A stretch of DNA of 64,000 nt from Nakamurella multipartita DSM 44233 (lineage in GTDB: Bacteria; Actinomycetota; Actinomycetes; Mycobacteriales; Nakamurellaceae): the NCBI RefSeq assembly GCF_000024365.1, contig NC_013235.1, forward strand, positions 744,001-808,000. The letters are read 5' to 3'. This document shows positions 55,721 to 64,000 of this stretch, one piece after another. The notes under the pieces are model-generated. The model searched no databases. It had not been told where the DNA came from and worked only from the letters and a program-made list of their open reading frames with translations. A program made the position numbers and the translations under genes. Position 1 is the first letter of the stretch; each line of letters opens with the position of its first letter.

Positions 55721-56812
55721 GTGGACGACCTGATGGACGGCGTGGTGGACGGCGGGCGGGCGCTGATCGTGACGGCCGACGAGGGACTGCTGGACGAGGT
55801 GCTGCGGATCGCGGCGGCGGCCGGAGTCGAGATGGCGCACTGCCGGGAGCCGACATCGCGCACGCTGTGGCGCACCGCGCCGGTGATTCTGCTTGACGCA
55901 GCACAGGTTCGGGCGGCGGCCGAGGCTCGGCCGGCCCGCCGCCCCGGCATCGTGGTGATCGTCGACGCGGACCCGCCGGAGGCGATGTGGGAGCTGTGCG
56001 TGCGGCTGGGCGTGGACCGGACCCTGCACGTGCACCGCGACGAGGTCGAGCTGATCGAGTTGCTGGCCGACTCCGTGCGCGACGGACCGGCCGACGGCCG
56101 GTGTGTCGCCGTCGTCGGGGCCTGCGGCGGGGCCGGCGCCTCGGTCTTCGCCGGGGCGGTCGCCTTCGCCGGTGCTCGGTCGGGGCGGCCGGCCCTGCTG
56201 CTCGACTGCGATCCCTGGGGCGCCGGACTCGACGTGATCCTCGGCGTCGAGCACAGCCCGGGTCTGCGATGGAGCGACCTGTCCGCGACGGCCGGCCGGC
56301 TCCCCGTCGGTGAACTGGTCCGGGCACTGCCCCGGATCCGCCTCGGGCCGGCCGGGATCTCGGTCCTGGCCCACGACCGGGAGACGGTGCACGACCTGGA
56401 CCCCGACGTGGTCGACGTGGTGATCGACGCCGGCCGCCGGTCCGGGGCGGTCACGGTGGTGGACCTGCCGCGGCCGCCCGGGCCGGCGGCCGACCGGGTG
56501 CTGGAACGTTGCGACCTGGTCGTGCTGGTCGTGCCGGCCGACGTCCGGGGCTGCTGGGCGGCCGACCGGATCTGCCGGCGGCTCAGCGGGTTCGACGTCG
56601 CGGTCGGGTTGGTCGTCCGCGGGCCCTCGCCCTGCGGGATCGGCGCCGACGACGTCGCCGGATCGCTCGGACTGCCGCTGCTGGCGCAGATGCGGGCCGA
56701 GTCCGGGCTGGCCAACGAGCTGGAATTTGGGCTGTCGCTGGCCAGTGGGGGCCGGCGTCCGCTGCTGAAGGCGGCCCGGCGAGTGCTCGCCGAGCTCGAC
56801 CGCCCGGCATGA
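55721..56812 (+). CDS. CpaE-like / septum-site-determining protein
   Basis: 363 aa. An N-terminal receiver-like domain (about 12-115) without clear phosphorylation residues is followed by a MinD/ParA-type ATPase domain. Its P-loop is degenerate (CVAVVGACGGAGASVFAGAV where KGGxGKT is usual), while LLLDCDPWGAGLDVILG and TVVDLPRPPGPAADRVL are well kept. CpaE proteins position Tad pilus machines. GTG 55721 has GGGAGAG upstream. It is the first gene of the tad cluster and overlaps cpaF by ATGA. Equivalent to mycobacterial Rv3660c. Confidence 0.88.
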   Translation: MDDLMDGVVDGGRALIVTADEGLLDEVLRIAAAAGVEMAHCREPTSRTLWRTAPVILLDAAQVRAAAEARPARRPGIVVIVDADPPEAMWELCVRLGVDRTLHVHRDEVELIELLADSVRDGPADGRCVAVVGACGGAGASVFAGAVAFAGARSGRPALLLDCDPWGAGLDVILGVEHSPGLRWSDLSATAGRLPVGELVRALPRIRLGPAGISVLAHDRETVHDLDPDVVDVVIDAGRRSGAVTVVDLPRPPGPAADRVLERCDLVVLVVPADVRGCWAADRICRRLSGFDVAVGLVVRGPSPCGIGADDVAGSLGLPLLAQMRAESGLANELEFGLSLASGGRRPLLKAARRVLAELDRPA

Positions 56813-57981
56813 TCACCCACCCGGTGCTGTCCGACGAGGTCATCGGGCGGGTCCAGCGCCGTCTGGTCGACCGCGGCCAGTCGCCGGATCCGCAGGCCCT
56901 GGCCCAGGCGCTGCGCGCGGAATCGTCGATGCTGATGAGCGACGCCGAGATGCTGGGCCTGATCAGGGAACTGCAGCGCGAGCTGGTCGGGGCCGGACCG
57001 CTGGCCGACCTGCTGGCCGACCCGTCGACCACCGACGTGGTGGTGAACTCGCCCACCGACGTGCGGGTGGACCGGGGCGCGGGCTGGGAGCCCGCGCCGG
57101 TGCGGTTCGCCGACGAGGCGGCCGTGCAGCGGCTGGCCCGACGCCTGGCCACCGCGGCCGGGCGCCGGTTGGACGACGCGCACCCGCACGTCGACGCGCG
57201 GCTCGCCGACGGCACCCGCCTGCATGCCGTGCTGGCGCCCGTCGCCGCGTCGGGCACCTGCCTGTCGCTGCGGGTGCTGCGGCCGGTCCGGCACGATCTG
57301 GCCGCCCTGGTCGACGCCGGCAGCCTGCCCGGGGCGACCCTGCCGGCCGTGACGGCGATGCTGCGAGCCCGGTTGGCGTTCCTGGTCTCCGGCGGGACCG
57401 GTTCGGGCAAGACCACTTTGCTGTCCGCGCTGCTGACCGCCGTGCCGGCGCACGAGCGGGTGGTCACCGTCGAGGACGCCGAGGAGCTGCGCCCGCCGCA
57501 CCCGCATGTGGTCCGGCTGGTCGCGCGCCAGGCCAACGTCGAAGGGGCCGGGACGATCTCGATGCGCGATCTGGTTCGGCAGGCCCTGCGGATGCGGCCG
57601 GACCGGCTGGTCGTCGGCGAGGTCCGCGGGGCCGAGGTCGTCGACCTGCTGGCGGCGATGAACACCGGCCACGAGGGCGGCGCCGGCACGGTGCACGCCA
57701 ACACGGCCGCCGACGTGCCGGCCCGGCTGGAGGCGTTGGCCGCGCTCGGCGGCATCGAGCGGGCCGCGCTGCATTCCCAGCTGGCCGGCGCCGTGCGGGT
57801 GGTGCTGCACGTGCGGCGCCGCGGCGCGCAGCGCGAATTGGCCGAGATCGCCCTGCTGGGTAGGGGTTCGGACGGGTGGGTGTCGGCGCAGCCGGCCGTG
57901 ATCGCGGGCCGGCCGCAGGAACCGGGAGCCGCCCGGTTGGCGGCGCTGCTCGCCGAGCGGGGCGAGCCGTGCCCGTGGTGA
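56809..57981 (+). CDS. CpaF/TadA-type secretion ATPase
   Basis: A 390-aa type II/IV secretion ATPase that powers Flp pilus assembly. N-terminal domain to about 165; Walker A FLVSGGTGSGKTTLLSAL, Asp box VVTVEDAEEL, His box NTGHEGGAGTVHANTA, and Walker B RPDRLVVGEVRG. ATG 56809 overlaps the cpaE stop (ATGA). The stop overlaps tadB. Equivalent to mycobacterial Rv3659c. Confidence 0.94.
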   Translation: MITHPVLSDEVIGRVQRRLVDRGQSPDPQALAQALRAESSMLMSDAEMLGLIRELQRELVGAGPLADLLADPSTTDVVVNSPTDVRVDRGAGWEPAPVRFADEAAVQRLARRLATAAGRRLDDAHPHVDARLADGTRLHAVLAPVAASGTCLSLRVLRPVRHDLAALVDAGSLPGATLPAVTAMLRARLAFLVSGGTGSGKTTLLSALLTAVPAHERVVTVEDAEELRPPHPHVVRLVARQANVEGAGTISMRDLVRQALRMRPDRLVVGEVRGAEVVDLLAAMNTGHEGGAGTVHANTAADVPARLEALAALGGIERAALHSQLAGAVRVVLHVRRRGAQRELAEIALLGRGSDGWVSAQPAVIAGRPQEPGAARLAALLAERGEPCPW

Positions 57982-58853
57982 GCCTGGGCGGTGCCACCGC
58001 TCTGGGGGAGATAGGTCTGGGGGCGATGGGTCTGGGGGCGATGGGTCTCGGGGCTCCGGCCGGTTGCCTGGTCCTGGCGGTCGCGCTCGCCGCGTGGCCG
58101 ACGCCCGCCCGGACCGCCCCACCCGGACCCACCGCCGGCCGGCCACGGTGGGCCTGGTCGGCCCGGCCGTCGGCGGTGGCCGGCCTGATCACCGCCGGCG
58201 CCGCCGCGCTCGGCCCGATGGCGGCCGCGACGGTGGTGGCCGGCCCGAGCGGGTTGCTGGCCGCGGCCATGCTGGCCTCCACCGTCGCCCTGCTGGCCAG
58301 CCGGATGCTGGACCGCCGGCGCCGGCGGCGGGGGATGCCCGAGATCCTGCGGGGATTGCGGGCTCTGGGACGCGAGCTGCGCTCGGGGGCGGACCCGCTG
58401 ACCGCGGCCCGGGGCGCGGCGGCGGCCGCAACCGGCGCCGGCGGGCTGCTGCTGGATTCGCTGGTCGTGCTGATGCGCACCGTCGACGAGAGCCCCGCGC
58501 GGGCGGCCCGGTCGCCGGACGACCCGGCCGGGGTGCTGGCGTTCCTGAGTAGCGGGTGGTTGCTCAGCCGCCGGCACGGGGTCGCGTTCGGGCGGGTGGT
58601 CACTGCGGTCGCCGACGAGTTGTCCGATCAGCTGGCCGCCGATCAGACCCGGACCGCCCAGCTGGCCGGCCCGCGGATGTCCGGGTACGTGATGGCTGCC
58701 CTGCCGCTGATGGGGGTGGTGCTGGGCGCGGGTATGGGGGTCGACCCGGTGGCCGTGCTGCTCGGGTCCCCGCTGGGCAACCTGCTTCTGGTCATCGGGG
58801 TGGCGCTGCTGTGCGCCGGCCTGCTCTGGTCGGCCCGGATCGTGGGCCGATGA
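57978..58853 (+). CDS. TadB-like inner-membrane platform protein
   Basis: About 291 aa. N-terminal helices include an odd Gly/Leu/Met repeat (GLGAMGLGAMGLGA, residues about 14-27), then a cytoplasmic T2SSF-like domain (EILRGLRALGRELRSGADPL...ARGAAAAATG) and two C-terminal helices (SGYVMAALPLMGVVLGAG; LLLVIGVALLCAGLL). GTG 57978 overlaps the cpaF stop (GTGA); GTG 57969 is an alternative. It forms the pilus base with TadC. Confidence 0.85.
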   Translation: MSLGGATALGEIGLGAMGLGAMGLGAPAGCLVLAVALAAWPTPARTAPPGPTAGRPRWAWSARPSAVAGLITAGAAALGPMAAATVVAGPSGLLAAAMLASTVALLASRMLDRRRRRRGMPEILRGLRALGRELRSGADPLTAARGAAAAATGAGGLLLDSLVVLMRTVDESPARAARSPDDPAGVLAFLSSGWLLSRRHGVAFGRVVTAVADELSDQLAADQTRTAQLAGPRMSGYVMAALPLMGVVLGAGMGVDPVAVLLGSPLGNLLLVIGVALLCAGLLWSARIVGR

Positions 58854-58872
58854 ACCACCGCGGGGCCGCACC

Positions 58873-59676
58873 GTGAGTCTGGCCGCCGGGCTGGGGGTCG
58901 TTGAGCTGGAAGCGATCCGGGATGCCCGTCAGATCCTGCTGGCCCTGGCGGCGCTGGCCTTGGCCGCCGCCGTGATGGTCGCGCCACCGGCCGCTCGGCG
59001 GGTCCGCCCCCGACCCGGCCCGGCCGCGCGCGACCCCCGGCTGCGGCAATGGGTGCGGCAATTGGTGCGGCCGATCGCGGCCTTCCTCGCCGTCACGGTG
59101 ATCGCGCCCGGCCTGTGGTGGGCCGGTCTGGGGCTGGCCGCGGGGCTGGCGCTGCTGCGGGCGGACCGGGCCCGCTGGCCGACCCGGGGCTCGGCGCGAC
59201 GGCGGGCGCTGCGGCGCCGGTGGCTCATCGTGCACGCGGAACTGCTGGCCGCGGCGCTGGACTCGGGTCTGGCCATGGCGACCGCCCTGCGCGCGGTCAG
59301 CGAGGTGCTGGGTGATCAGGGCCCGTCGGCGGGCCAGCAGCAGTCGGCGCTGGCCGCCCTGGACTCGGTCGCGGCCATGCTGGCCCTGGGCGCGGACACC
59401 GATACCGCCTGGCGGGCCGTGGATGCCGATGCGGACCTGGCCCCATTGGCTGCGGCCGCGCGCCGCTCCGCGGTCGGCGGCACCACCCTGGCCGACGCAG
59501 TCCGGGAACATGCGGCCCAGCTGCGGGAGCAGGCCCGGGATGAGTCCGTCCGGTCGGCCGGGCGGGCGGGCGTGCTGATGACGGCGCCGCTGGGCGTGTG
59601 CTTCCTGCCCGCCTTCCTGTGCCTGGGCCTGGCTCCGGTCGTTCTGGGCCTGCTGGGCCGGCTGACGATCCACTGA
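58873..59676 (+). CDS. TadC-like inner-membrane platform protein
   Basis: 267 aa with helices near 20-37, 70-93 and 237-262 and a T2SSF-type cytoplasmic domain (HAELLAAALDSGLAMATALRAVSEVLG; REHAAQLREQARDESVRSAG). The final helix LMTAPLGVCFLPAFLCLGLAP is typical of TadC. GTG 58873 lies 19 bases after tadB. Equivalent to mycobacterial Rv3657c. Confidence 0.87.
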   Translation: MSLAAGLGVVELEAIRDARQILLALAALALAAAVMVAPPAARRVRPRPGPAARDPRLRQWVRQLVRPIAAFLAVTVIAPGLWWAGLGLAAGLALLRADRARWPTRGSARRRALRRRWLIVHAELLAAALDSGLAMATALRAVSEVLGDQGPSAGQQQSALAALDSVAAMLALGADTDTAWRAVDADADLAPLAAAARRSAVGGTTLADAVREHAAQLREQARDESVRSAGRAGVLMTAPLGVCFLPAFLCLGLAPVVLGLLGRLTIH

Positions 59677-59714
59677 CCCGGCACCGGCCCGGACGCCCCT
59701 GCTGCGGTTGTCCC

Positions 59715-59748
59715 CATGTCCGAATCTCATCCACATTGGCGCGCTGGG
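59715..59748 (+). promoter_or_regulatory. 34-bp element shared with cpaE, copy 2
   Basis: See copy 1 at 55596-55629. This copy sits in the 148-bp gap that separates tadC from the pilin-like gene, 77 bp before its GTG, and suggests that the pilin has its own promoter, co-regulated with the start of the cluster. TCATCCACA inside it is one base from a DnaA box. Confidence 0.6.
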
Positions 59749-59824
59749 CATGTCGCCGTCGAATGGTCTGCGCCAGGCTGGCCGGTAGACGGCAGGGTGC
59801 CGCCGGGAAGGTTGGGAGGCTGTT

Positions 59825-60124
59825 GTGGGACAACATGTTTCGCTGAGCAAGATCGTGATTCGGGGCCCGTGGGAGCAGCCCCCGCCGGCCGAGGCCGAGC
59901 CGGCCGATCCGGAGCCGGCGGGTGGCGTGCCCGGTGATGCCGCGGCGGCCGACCGGCCCCTCGAGCCGCGGTCGCGGGACGCCGGGATGAGCACCGTGGA
60001 GTACGCGGTCGGCACGGTGGTGGCGGCCGCGTTCGCGGCGGTGCTGTATCAGATCGTCACCGGGGGCTCGGTGATCTCGGGGTTGACCGACCTGATCAAC
60101 CGGGCGTTGTCGACGTCGTTCTGA
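59825..60124 (+). CDS. DUF4244 Flp-pilin-like protein
   Basis: 99 aa. A long hydrophilic leader (about 53 residues, Pro/Glu-rich) ends in RDAG, followed by MSTVEYAVGTVVAAAFAAVLYQIV. The G/M junction with Glu at +5 and a hydrophobic helix is the prepilin pattern cleaved by TadV-type peptidases. Its tail is short (GGSVISGLTDLINRALSTSF). GTG 59825 has GGGAGG upstream. It is the likely major pilin of the cluster. No prepilin peptidase gene is present in the window. Confidence 0.88.
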   Translation: MGQHVSLSKIVIRGPWEQPPPAEAEPADPEPAGGVPGDAAAADRPLEPRSRDAGMSTVEYAVGTVVAAAFAAVLYQIVTGGSVISGLTDLINRALSTSF

Positions 60125-60125
60125 C

Positions 60126-60476
60126 GTGCCCGGGCGCGGACGGGACCGGGGCAGCGTGACGATCGAGGCGGCGTTGGGGCTGGTGGTGCTGGTGCTGGTG
60201 GTGGCGATGTGCCTGACCGGCATCGGCTGCCTGCTGGCGCAGCTGCGGTGTGCTGACGCCGCCCGGGAGGCCGCCCGGTTGGCCGCGCGGGGTGATGAGG
60301 CGGCCGCCGCGGCGGCGGTGGCCGCGCTCGCCCCGGCCGGTGCCTCGTTGAGCCTGGCCGACGGCGAGCTGGTCACGGCCACCGTGACGGCGGTCCCGGT
60401 CGGTGGTCTGTTGCCTGGGGTGCGGATTCAGGCGTCGGCGGCGGCGGCCCGGGAACCGGCCGGGGCCAGCCCGTGA
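60126..60476 (+). CDS. TadE-like minor pseudopilin
   Basis: 116 aa: DRGSVTIEAALGLVVLVLVVAMCLTGIGC is the TadE motif (Glu after a short basic start, then a helix), and CADAAREAARLAARGD follows. GTG 60126 begins four bases after the end of the pilin coding sequence's last sense codon region. TadE/TadF/TadG proteins are minor pilus components. Its stop overlaps the next gene. Confidence 0.87.
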   Translation: MPGRGRDRGSVTIEAALGLVVLVLVVAMCLTGIGCLLAQLRCADAAREAARLAARGDEAAAAAAVAALAPAGASLSLADGELVTATVTAVPVGGLLPGVRIQASAAAAREPAGASP

Positions 60477-60853
60477 GCGCCCGGAACGCGCGTGAGCGGG
60501 ACCGCGGCACCGCGACCGTGTTCGCCTGCGTCGGGGTGGTGGTGCTGCTGCTGGTCACCGGGGTCGGGGTGCATCTGGGGTCGGCGGTGCTGGCTCGGCA
60601 GCGGGCCGAGACGGGTGCCGATCTGGCCGCTTTGGCCGGGGCGGCGGTGCTGCTCCGGGGCGTCGCGGCCGCGTGTGCGGCGGCCACGCAGGTGGCCCGG
60701 GCCAACCAGGTGGAGCTGCGCAGTTGTGCGGCGGACGGGCTGGACCTGCTGGTCGAGGTCTCGGCCGAGGTGGCCGGCGGAACGGGGGTGGGTGGGTCGG
60801 CCATCGGCCGGGCCCGGGCCGGCCCGGTGCAACGGGCCGGCGTCAGCGGGTGA
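60473..60853 (+). CDS. TadG-like / Rv3654c-type secreted minor component
   Basis: 126 aa. DRGTATVFACVGVVVLLLVTGVGVHLGSAVLARQRAETGADLAALAGA (read in parts) matches the Flp-assembly TadG N-terminal pattern, with one membrane helix then a short Ala/Gly-rich domain with two Cys. GTG 60473 overlaps the TadE stop (GTGA). Last gene of the cluster, convergent to the helicase gene 19 bp away. Equivalent to Rv3654c. Confidence 0.82.
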   Translation: MSARNARERDRGTATVFACVGVVVLLLVTGVGVHLGSAVLARQRAETGADLAALAGAAVLLRGVAAACAAATQVARANQVELRSCAADGLDLLVEVSAEVAGGTGVGGSAIGRARAGPVQRAGVSG

Positions 60854-60872
60854 GCGCGATCGGGCGAGCTGC

Positions 60873-63317
60873 TCAGGCCCCGACCGACTCGGCCGGGGCG
60901 GTGCGCAGCGCGTCGACGACCAGGTTCAGCACGGTGATCGCGCCGGTCTTGTCCAGCGGGTGATTGCCGTTGCCGCACTGGGGCGATTGCACGCAGGACG
61001 GGCAGCCGGCCTCACACGGGCAGCCGGCGACGGTGTCCCGGACGGCGCCGAGCCAGCCGGGCAGCGCGTCGTAACCGCGGTCGGCGAAGCCGGCGCCGCC
61101 CGGATAGCCGTCGTAGACCAGGACCGTCGGTTCGCCGGTGTCCGGGTGGGCGGCGGTGGACAGCCCGCCGATGTCCATCCGGTCGCAACCGGCGAACAGC
61201 GGCAGCAGACCGATCGCGGCGTGTTCGGCCGCGTGCAGGGCGCCGGGGATCGCCGCATCCCGCACTCCGGCGGCGCGCAGGGCCGCTCGGCTGACGGTGT
61301 ACCAGACCGCCCGGGTCGGCAGGGTGTGCTGCGGCAGCTCGAGCGGGACCTGGTCCAGGACCTCCCCGGTGGGCCGGCGCCGCAGGTAGCCCACTACCTG
61401 GGTGGTCAGCGCGACCGGCCCGACGCCCACCCGCACCTGACGTCCGGCCGGCCGGGACCGCTGCGGGCCGACCATCGACACCGAGCTCACCGAGCGGGCG
61501 ACCGTGGTCCAGTCCGGTCGCCCCGCGCGCACGGTGGCCACGCCGGCCTGAAGATCGAGCTCGTCCACGACGTAGGACTCGCCGCGGTGCAGGTGCACCG
61601 CACCGGTGTGCACGCAGGACGGGGCCCGGTGCGCGTCGACCGTGCCCAGCAGCCGCCCACTGTCGGCGTCGACGATCGCGATCTGCCCGGCGCCGGAGCC
61701 GCGCAGGTCCACCCGCTGCGCCGGATGCCCCGGGTTCACCCAGAACCAGCCGCTCGGCCGGCGGCGCAGGATCCGCCGGTCCAGCAGCTGGTCGAGCACC
61801 GGCCGGGCGGCCGGGCCACCGAACAGGTCCAGGTCCTCCGGCGTCAGGTGGTGTTCGGCCGCGGCACAGGTCAGATGCGGCCCGAGGACGAACGGGTTGG
61901 TCGGATCGATCACCGTGCTCTCGACCGGACGGTCGAAGACCGCCTCCGGGTGCCGGACCAGGTAGGTGTCCAGCGGGTCCTCCCGCGCCACGAAGATCAC
62001 CAGTGCCCGCCGGCCGCTGGCCCCGCCCCGACCGGCGCGACCGGCCTGCTGCCACAGCGCGGCCAGGGTGCCGGGGTAGCCGGTGATGATGGCCGCGTCC
62101 AGCCCGGCGATGTCGATACCCAACTCGAGGGCGTTGGTGCTGGCCAGGCCCAGCAGCTCCCCGGAGTCCAGCGCCCGCTCCAGTTCGCGCCGGTCCTCGG
62201 GGAGATACCCGCCGCGGTAGGCGGCGACCCGGGAGGCCAGGTCGGGCGCGATCCGGCGCAGCCGCCGGCGCGCGGCCAGCGCGACCTGCTCGGCGCCCTG
62301 CCGGGACCGGACGAAGGTCAGCGTGCGGGCGCCGCCGGCGACCAGATCGGCCATCAGCCGCGCGGCCTCGGCCGGCGCGGACGTCCGGCGGCTTGGCTGC
62401 GCGGCTTGCTCGATGCCTGATTCGGGTGTGTCTGATCCGGTGCTGTCCGAGTCGGCGCTGTCTGATCCGGCGCTGTCCGAGTCGATGGGGTCCGAACCGG
62501 CCGCGCCCGGTGTCCAGAGCACGAAGTCGGCCGCGGGCCGGGCCGAGCCGTCCTGGGTGACGGCCCGGACCGGCCGGCCGATCAGCCGCTGCGCCGACAC
62601 CTGCGGCTCGGCCGCGGTGGCCGAGGCCAGGACGAACACCGGGCTTGACCGGTACAGCCGGGCGACGCGGATCAGCCGGCGCAGGACGAGCGCAACATGC
62701 GAGCCGAACACCCCGCGGTAGGCGTGGCATTCGTCGACCACCACGAAGGCCAGCCGCCGCCAGAACCGGTCCCAGGCCGAATGATGGGGGAGCAGCCCCA
62801 GGTGCAGCATGTCCGGATTGGTCAGCAGCCAGTTCGCGTGCCCGCGGGCCCAGTCCCGGTCGTCCCGCGGGGTGTCTCCGTCATAGACTGCCGGACGCAG
62901 CCCGGGCACCGCCAGGCCGGTCAGCACCCCGAGCTGATCGGCGGCCAGGGCCTTGGTCGGGGCGAGGTAGAGAACGGTGGTCCGCGGGTCGTTCTCGATC
63001 GCGGTCAGGGCCGGCAGGTGATAGCCCAACGACTTGCCGGATGCGGTGCCGGTGGACAGCACCACGTCGTGACCGTCGTGGGCAAGCTGCGCCGCCGCCA
63101 CCTGATGCGTCCAGGGCTGTTCGATGCCCGCCGTCCTCAACGCGTCCCGGACACCCGGAGGCGTCCATCCCGGCCACTGGGCCGGCGACCCCGCCGCCCG
63201 CGGCAGCCGGCGCACATGAGACGCACAGGATGTGACCGAACTCACGTCAAGAAAGCTGGACCGATTTAGCAGAACCGATCCGTCAGCCGGGGCCGGCCAG
63301 GGGTTCGGTGTGGTCAC
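60873..63317 (-). CDS. DEAD/DEAH-box helicase with C-terminal DUF1998 zinc cluster
   Basis: 814 aa. RecA domain 1 has VVLSTGTASGKSLGYHLPAL (Walker A), VVVDECHAYRG (DECH) and LASATAAEP. RecA domain 2 has TLTFVRSRQGAEQVA, LASTNALELGIDI and QQAGRAGRGG. The C-terminus ends in CPCEAGCPSCVQSPQCGNGN, a probable zinc site. Between the domains is a Ser/Asp-rich repeat insertion (about 340-372). GTG 63317 is chosen because GACAAT lies six bases ahead; a frame extending to 63515 is probably not used. An MrfA/Hrq1-like repair role is possible; equivalent to mycobacterial Rv3649. Confidence 0.9.
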   Translation of the reverse strand: MTTPNPWPAPADGSVLLNRSSFLDVSSVTSCASHVRRLPRAAGSPAQWPGWTPPGVRDALRTAGIEQPWTHQVAAAQLAHDGHDVVLSTGTASGKSLGYHLPALTAIENDPRTTVLYLAPTKALAADQLGVLTGLAVPGLRPAVYDGDTPRDDRDWARGHANWLLTNPDMLHLGLLPHHSAWDRFWRRLAFVVVDECHAYRGVFGSHVALVLRRLIRVARLYRSSPVFVLASATAAEPQVSAQRLIGRPVRAVTQDGSARPAADFVLWTPGAAGSDPIDSDSAGSDSADSDSTGSDTPESGIEQAAQPSRRTSAPAEAARLMADLVAGGARTLTFVRSRQGAEQVALAARRRLRRIAPDLASRVAAYRGGYLPEDRRELERALDSGELLGLASTNALELGIDIAGLDAAIITGYPGTLAALWQQAGRAGRGGASGRRALVIFVAREDPLDTYLVRHPEAVFDRPVESTVIDPTNPFVLGPHLTCAAAEHHLTPEDLDLFGGPAARPVLDQLLDRRILRRRPSGWFWVNPGHPAQRVDLRGSGAGQIAIVDADSGRLLGTVDAHRAPSCVHTGAVHLHRGESYVVDELDLQAGVATVRAGRPDWTTVARSVSSVSMVGPQRSRPAGRQVRVGVGPVALTTQVVGYLRRRPTGEVLDQVPLELPQHTLPTRAVWYTVSRAALRAAGVRDAAIPGALHAAEHAAIGLLPLFAGCDRMDIGGLSTAAHPDTGEPTVLVYDGYPGGAGFADRGYDALPGWLGAVRDTVAGCPCEAGCPSCVQSPQCGNGNHPLDKTGAITVLNLVVDALRTAPAESVGA

Positions 63318-63529
63318 GACACCATTGTCCCGATCCGGTCCGACAGCCGGCCCGGAAGGCGAGCGGCCCGGCGACATTGCTGCTATGCCGGGCGTCTCGG
63401 GGCTGTGCTCTACAGTACTGACCGTCAACGTCGGACCGCGGGGGAACGACGAAAAGTAGACCAGCGCCGGTCGCATCGAGTTGACCGGTACACACGTATC
63501 TGCACCTTTGTGCATGGATCAGGAGCTCG

Positions 63530-64000
63530 ATGTCCACCAGTGCCGCCGCTGCGGAAGTCGTCATTACCGGTAGTGATCAAGTCATCGTCATTGGTGTCGC
63601 CGTCGTTGCCCTGATCGCCCTGGTCATCGCGTTCGTGCTGCGGGCCGGGGTACTGGCCGCGGGCACGGGCACACCGAAGATGCAGGAGATCTCGGCCGCG
63701 GTCCAGGAAGGTGCGGCCGCCTATCTGGCCCGCCAGTTCCGCACCCTGGGCATCTTCGTCGTCATCGTCTTCGTGCTGCTGTTCGCCCTGCCGGCCACCA
63801 CCACCGGTGAGCGGATCGGCCGATCGATCGCCTTCCTGTTCGGTGCCGCGTTCTCGGCCTCGATCGGGTACTTCGGCATGTGGCTGGCCACCCGGGCCAA
63901 CGTCCGGGTCGCGGCCGCGGCCAACGGCGACGGCGGCCGGGAGAAGGCCATGCAGATCGGCTTCCGGACCGGTGGCGCGGTCGGCCTGGCCACCACCGGC
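63530..64000 (+). CDS. hppA: membrane-bound proton-translocating pyrophosphatase, 5' part
   Basis: The first 157 codons of an H+-PPase, which pumps ions using pyrophosphate. Helix 1 (VIVIGVAVVALIALVIAFVL) is followed by GTPKMQEISAAVQEGAAAYLARQFRTLG, a signature segment of the family, then helix 2, then VAAAANGDGGREKAMQIGFRTGGAVG near the start of the substrate region. ATG 63530 has AGGAG (63521-63525) upstream. The gene runs out of the window. A CAGTACTG palindrome overlaps a TACAGT -10-like box at 63411 in its upstream gap. Confidence 0.95.
   Translation, partial: MSTSAAAAEVVITGSDQVIVIGVAVVALIALVIAFVLRAGVLAAGTGTPKMQEISAAVQEGAAAYLARQFRTLGIFVVIVFVLLFALPATTTGERIGRSIAFLFGAAFSASIGYFGMWLATRANVRVAAAANGDGGREKAMQIGFRTGGAVGLATTG

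Noticed and set aside
55411-58146. Very long open frame antisense to the tad genes
   Set aside because: It is a shadow of high-GC codon bias: low-complexity Arg/Pro/Gly content, no motif, and it crosses several well-defined genes and the 6C RNA.

Overview
The window is chromosomal DNA from a very high-GC actinomycete. Short intergenic gaps, frequent ATGA/GTGA overlaps, many leaderless genes, TAnnnT -10 boxes, and Ms1-type and 6C-type RNAs all fit this. From about 33 kb to the end, gene order matches, from memory, the block of Mycobacterium tuberculosis around Rv3649-Rv3683, read in the opposite direction. A Nakamurella- or Frankia-like genus is my guess; no 16S gene is present to settle it.

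Layout. 0.2-14.2 kb is accessory: an alpha/beta hydrolase and SDR pair, an ANTAR regulator, a ROK kinase, a frameshifted NCS1 permease facing its probable TetR repressor across twin operators, and an IS110-family element sitting inside one of two REP-like palindromes. These are followed by an SGNH hydrolase, a Nudix protein, two MFS transporters and a DUF2236 oxygenase. 14.3-21.2 kb carries leuA, a pentapeptide protein, a CPBP protease, and the aspartate-pathway pair lysC-asd. 21.2-33.4 kb holds an FMO/SDR pair, two lipoproteins, an FMN reductase, an acyl-CoA synthetase, a broken VOC gene, a prolyl oligopeptidase, a secreted lysozyme-like/beta-trefoil protein and a membrane protein, ending at tRNA-Pro(CGG).

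33.7-53.4 kb is the conserved cell-envelope and stress block: metallophosphoesterase, bifunctional PBP with PASTA, two ArsA-like ATPases coupled to an OsmC protein, DUF4177-RidA, an MBL/Nudix/MBL/rRNA-methyltransferase string, Crp, endonuclease III, a CoA-type Nudix hydrolase, a MarP-like protease, an EphE-like hydrolase, zwf and acs. 54.4-55.7 kb is a 1.3-kb gene-free stretch holding a probable Ms1 RNA (minus) and a 6C RNA (plus) fired from overlapping divergent promoters. 55.7-60.9 kb is a Flp/Tad-type pilus or secretion cluster (CpaE, CpaF, TadB, TadC, pilin-like DUF4244, TadE, TadG-like). A DEAD/DEAH helicase and the 5' end of a membrane pyrophosphatase close the window.

The most rewarding signals are: (i) the IS110 element, whose 5' non-coding end shows two loops with 60-nt periodicity; guide-like words in them match the target palindrome on both sides and one element end, meeting on the same dinucleotide core; (ii) the paired RNAs at 55 kb; (iii) a 34-bp element shared by the two tad-cluster promoters; (iv) at least ten genes whose start codon lies 6-7 nt after a TAnnnT box. 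Three frameshifts at G/C runs, one nonsense codon and one gene without a usable start lie in otherwise intact genes, so either young pseudogenes or consensus errors should be considered.
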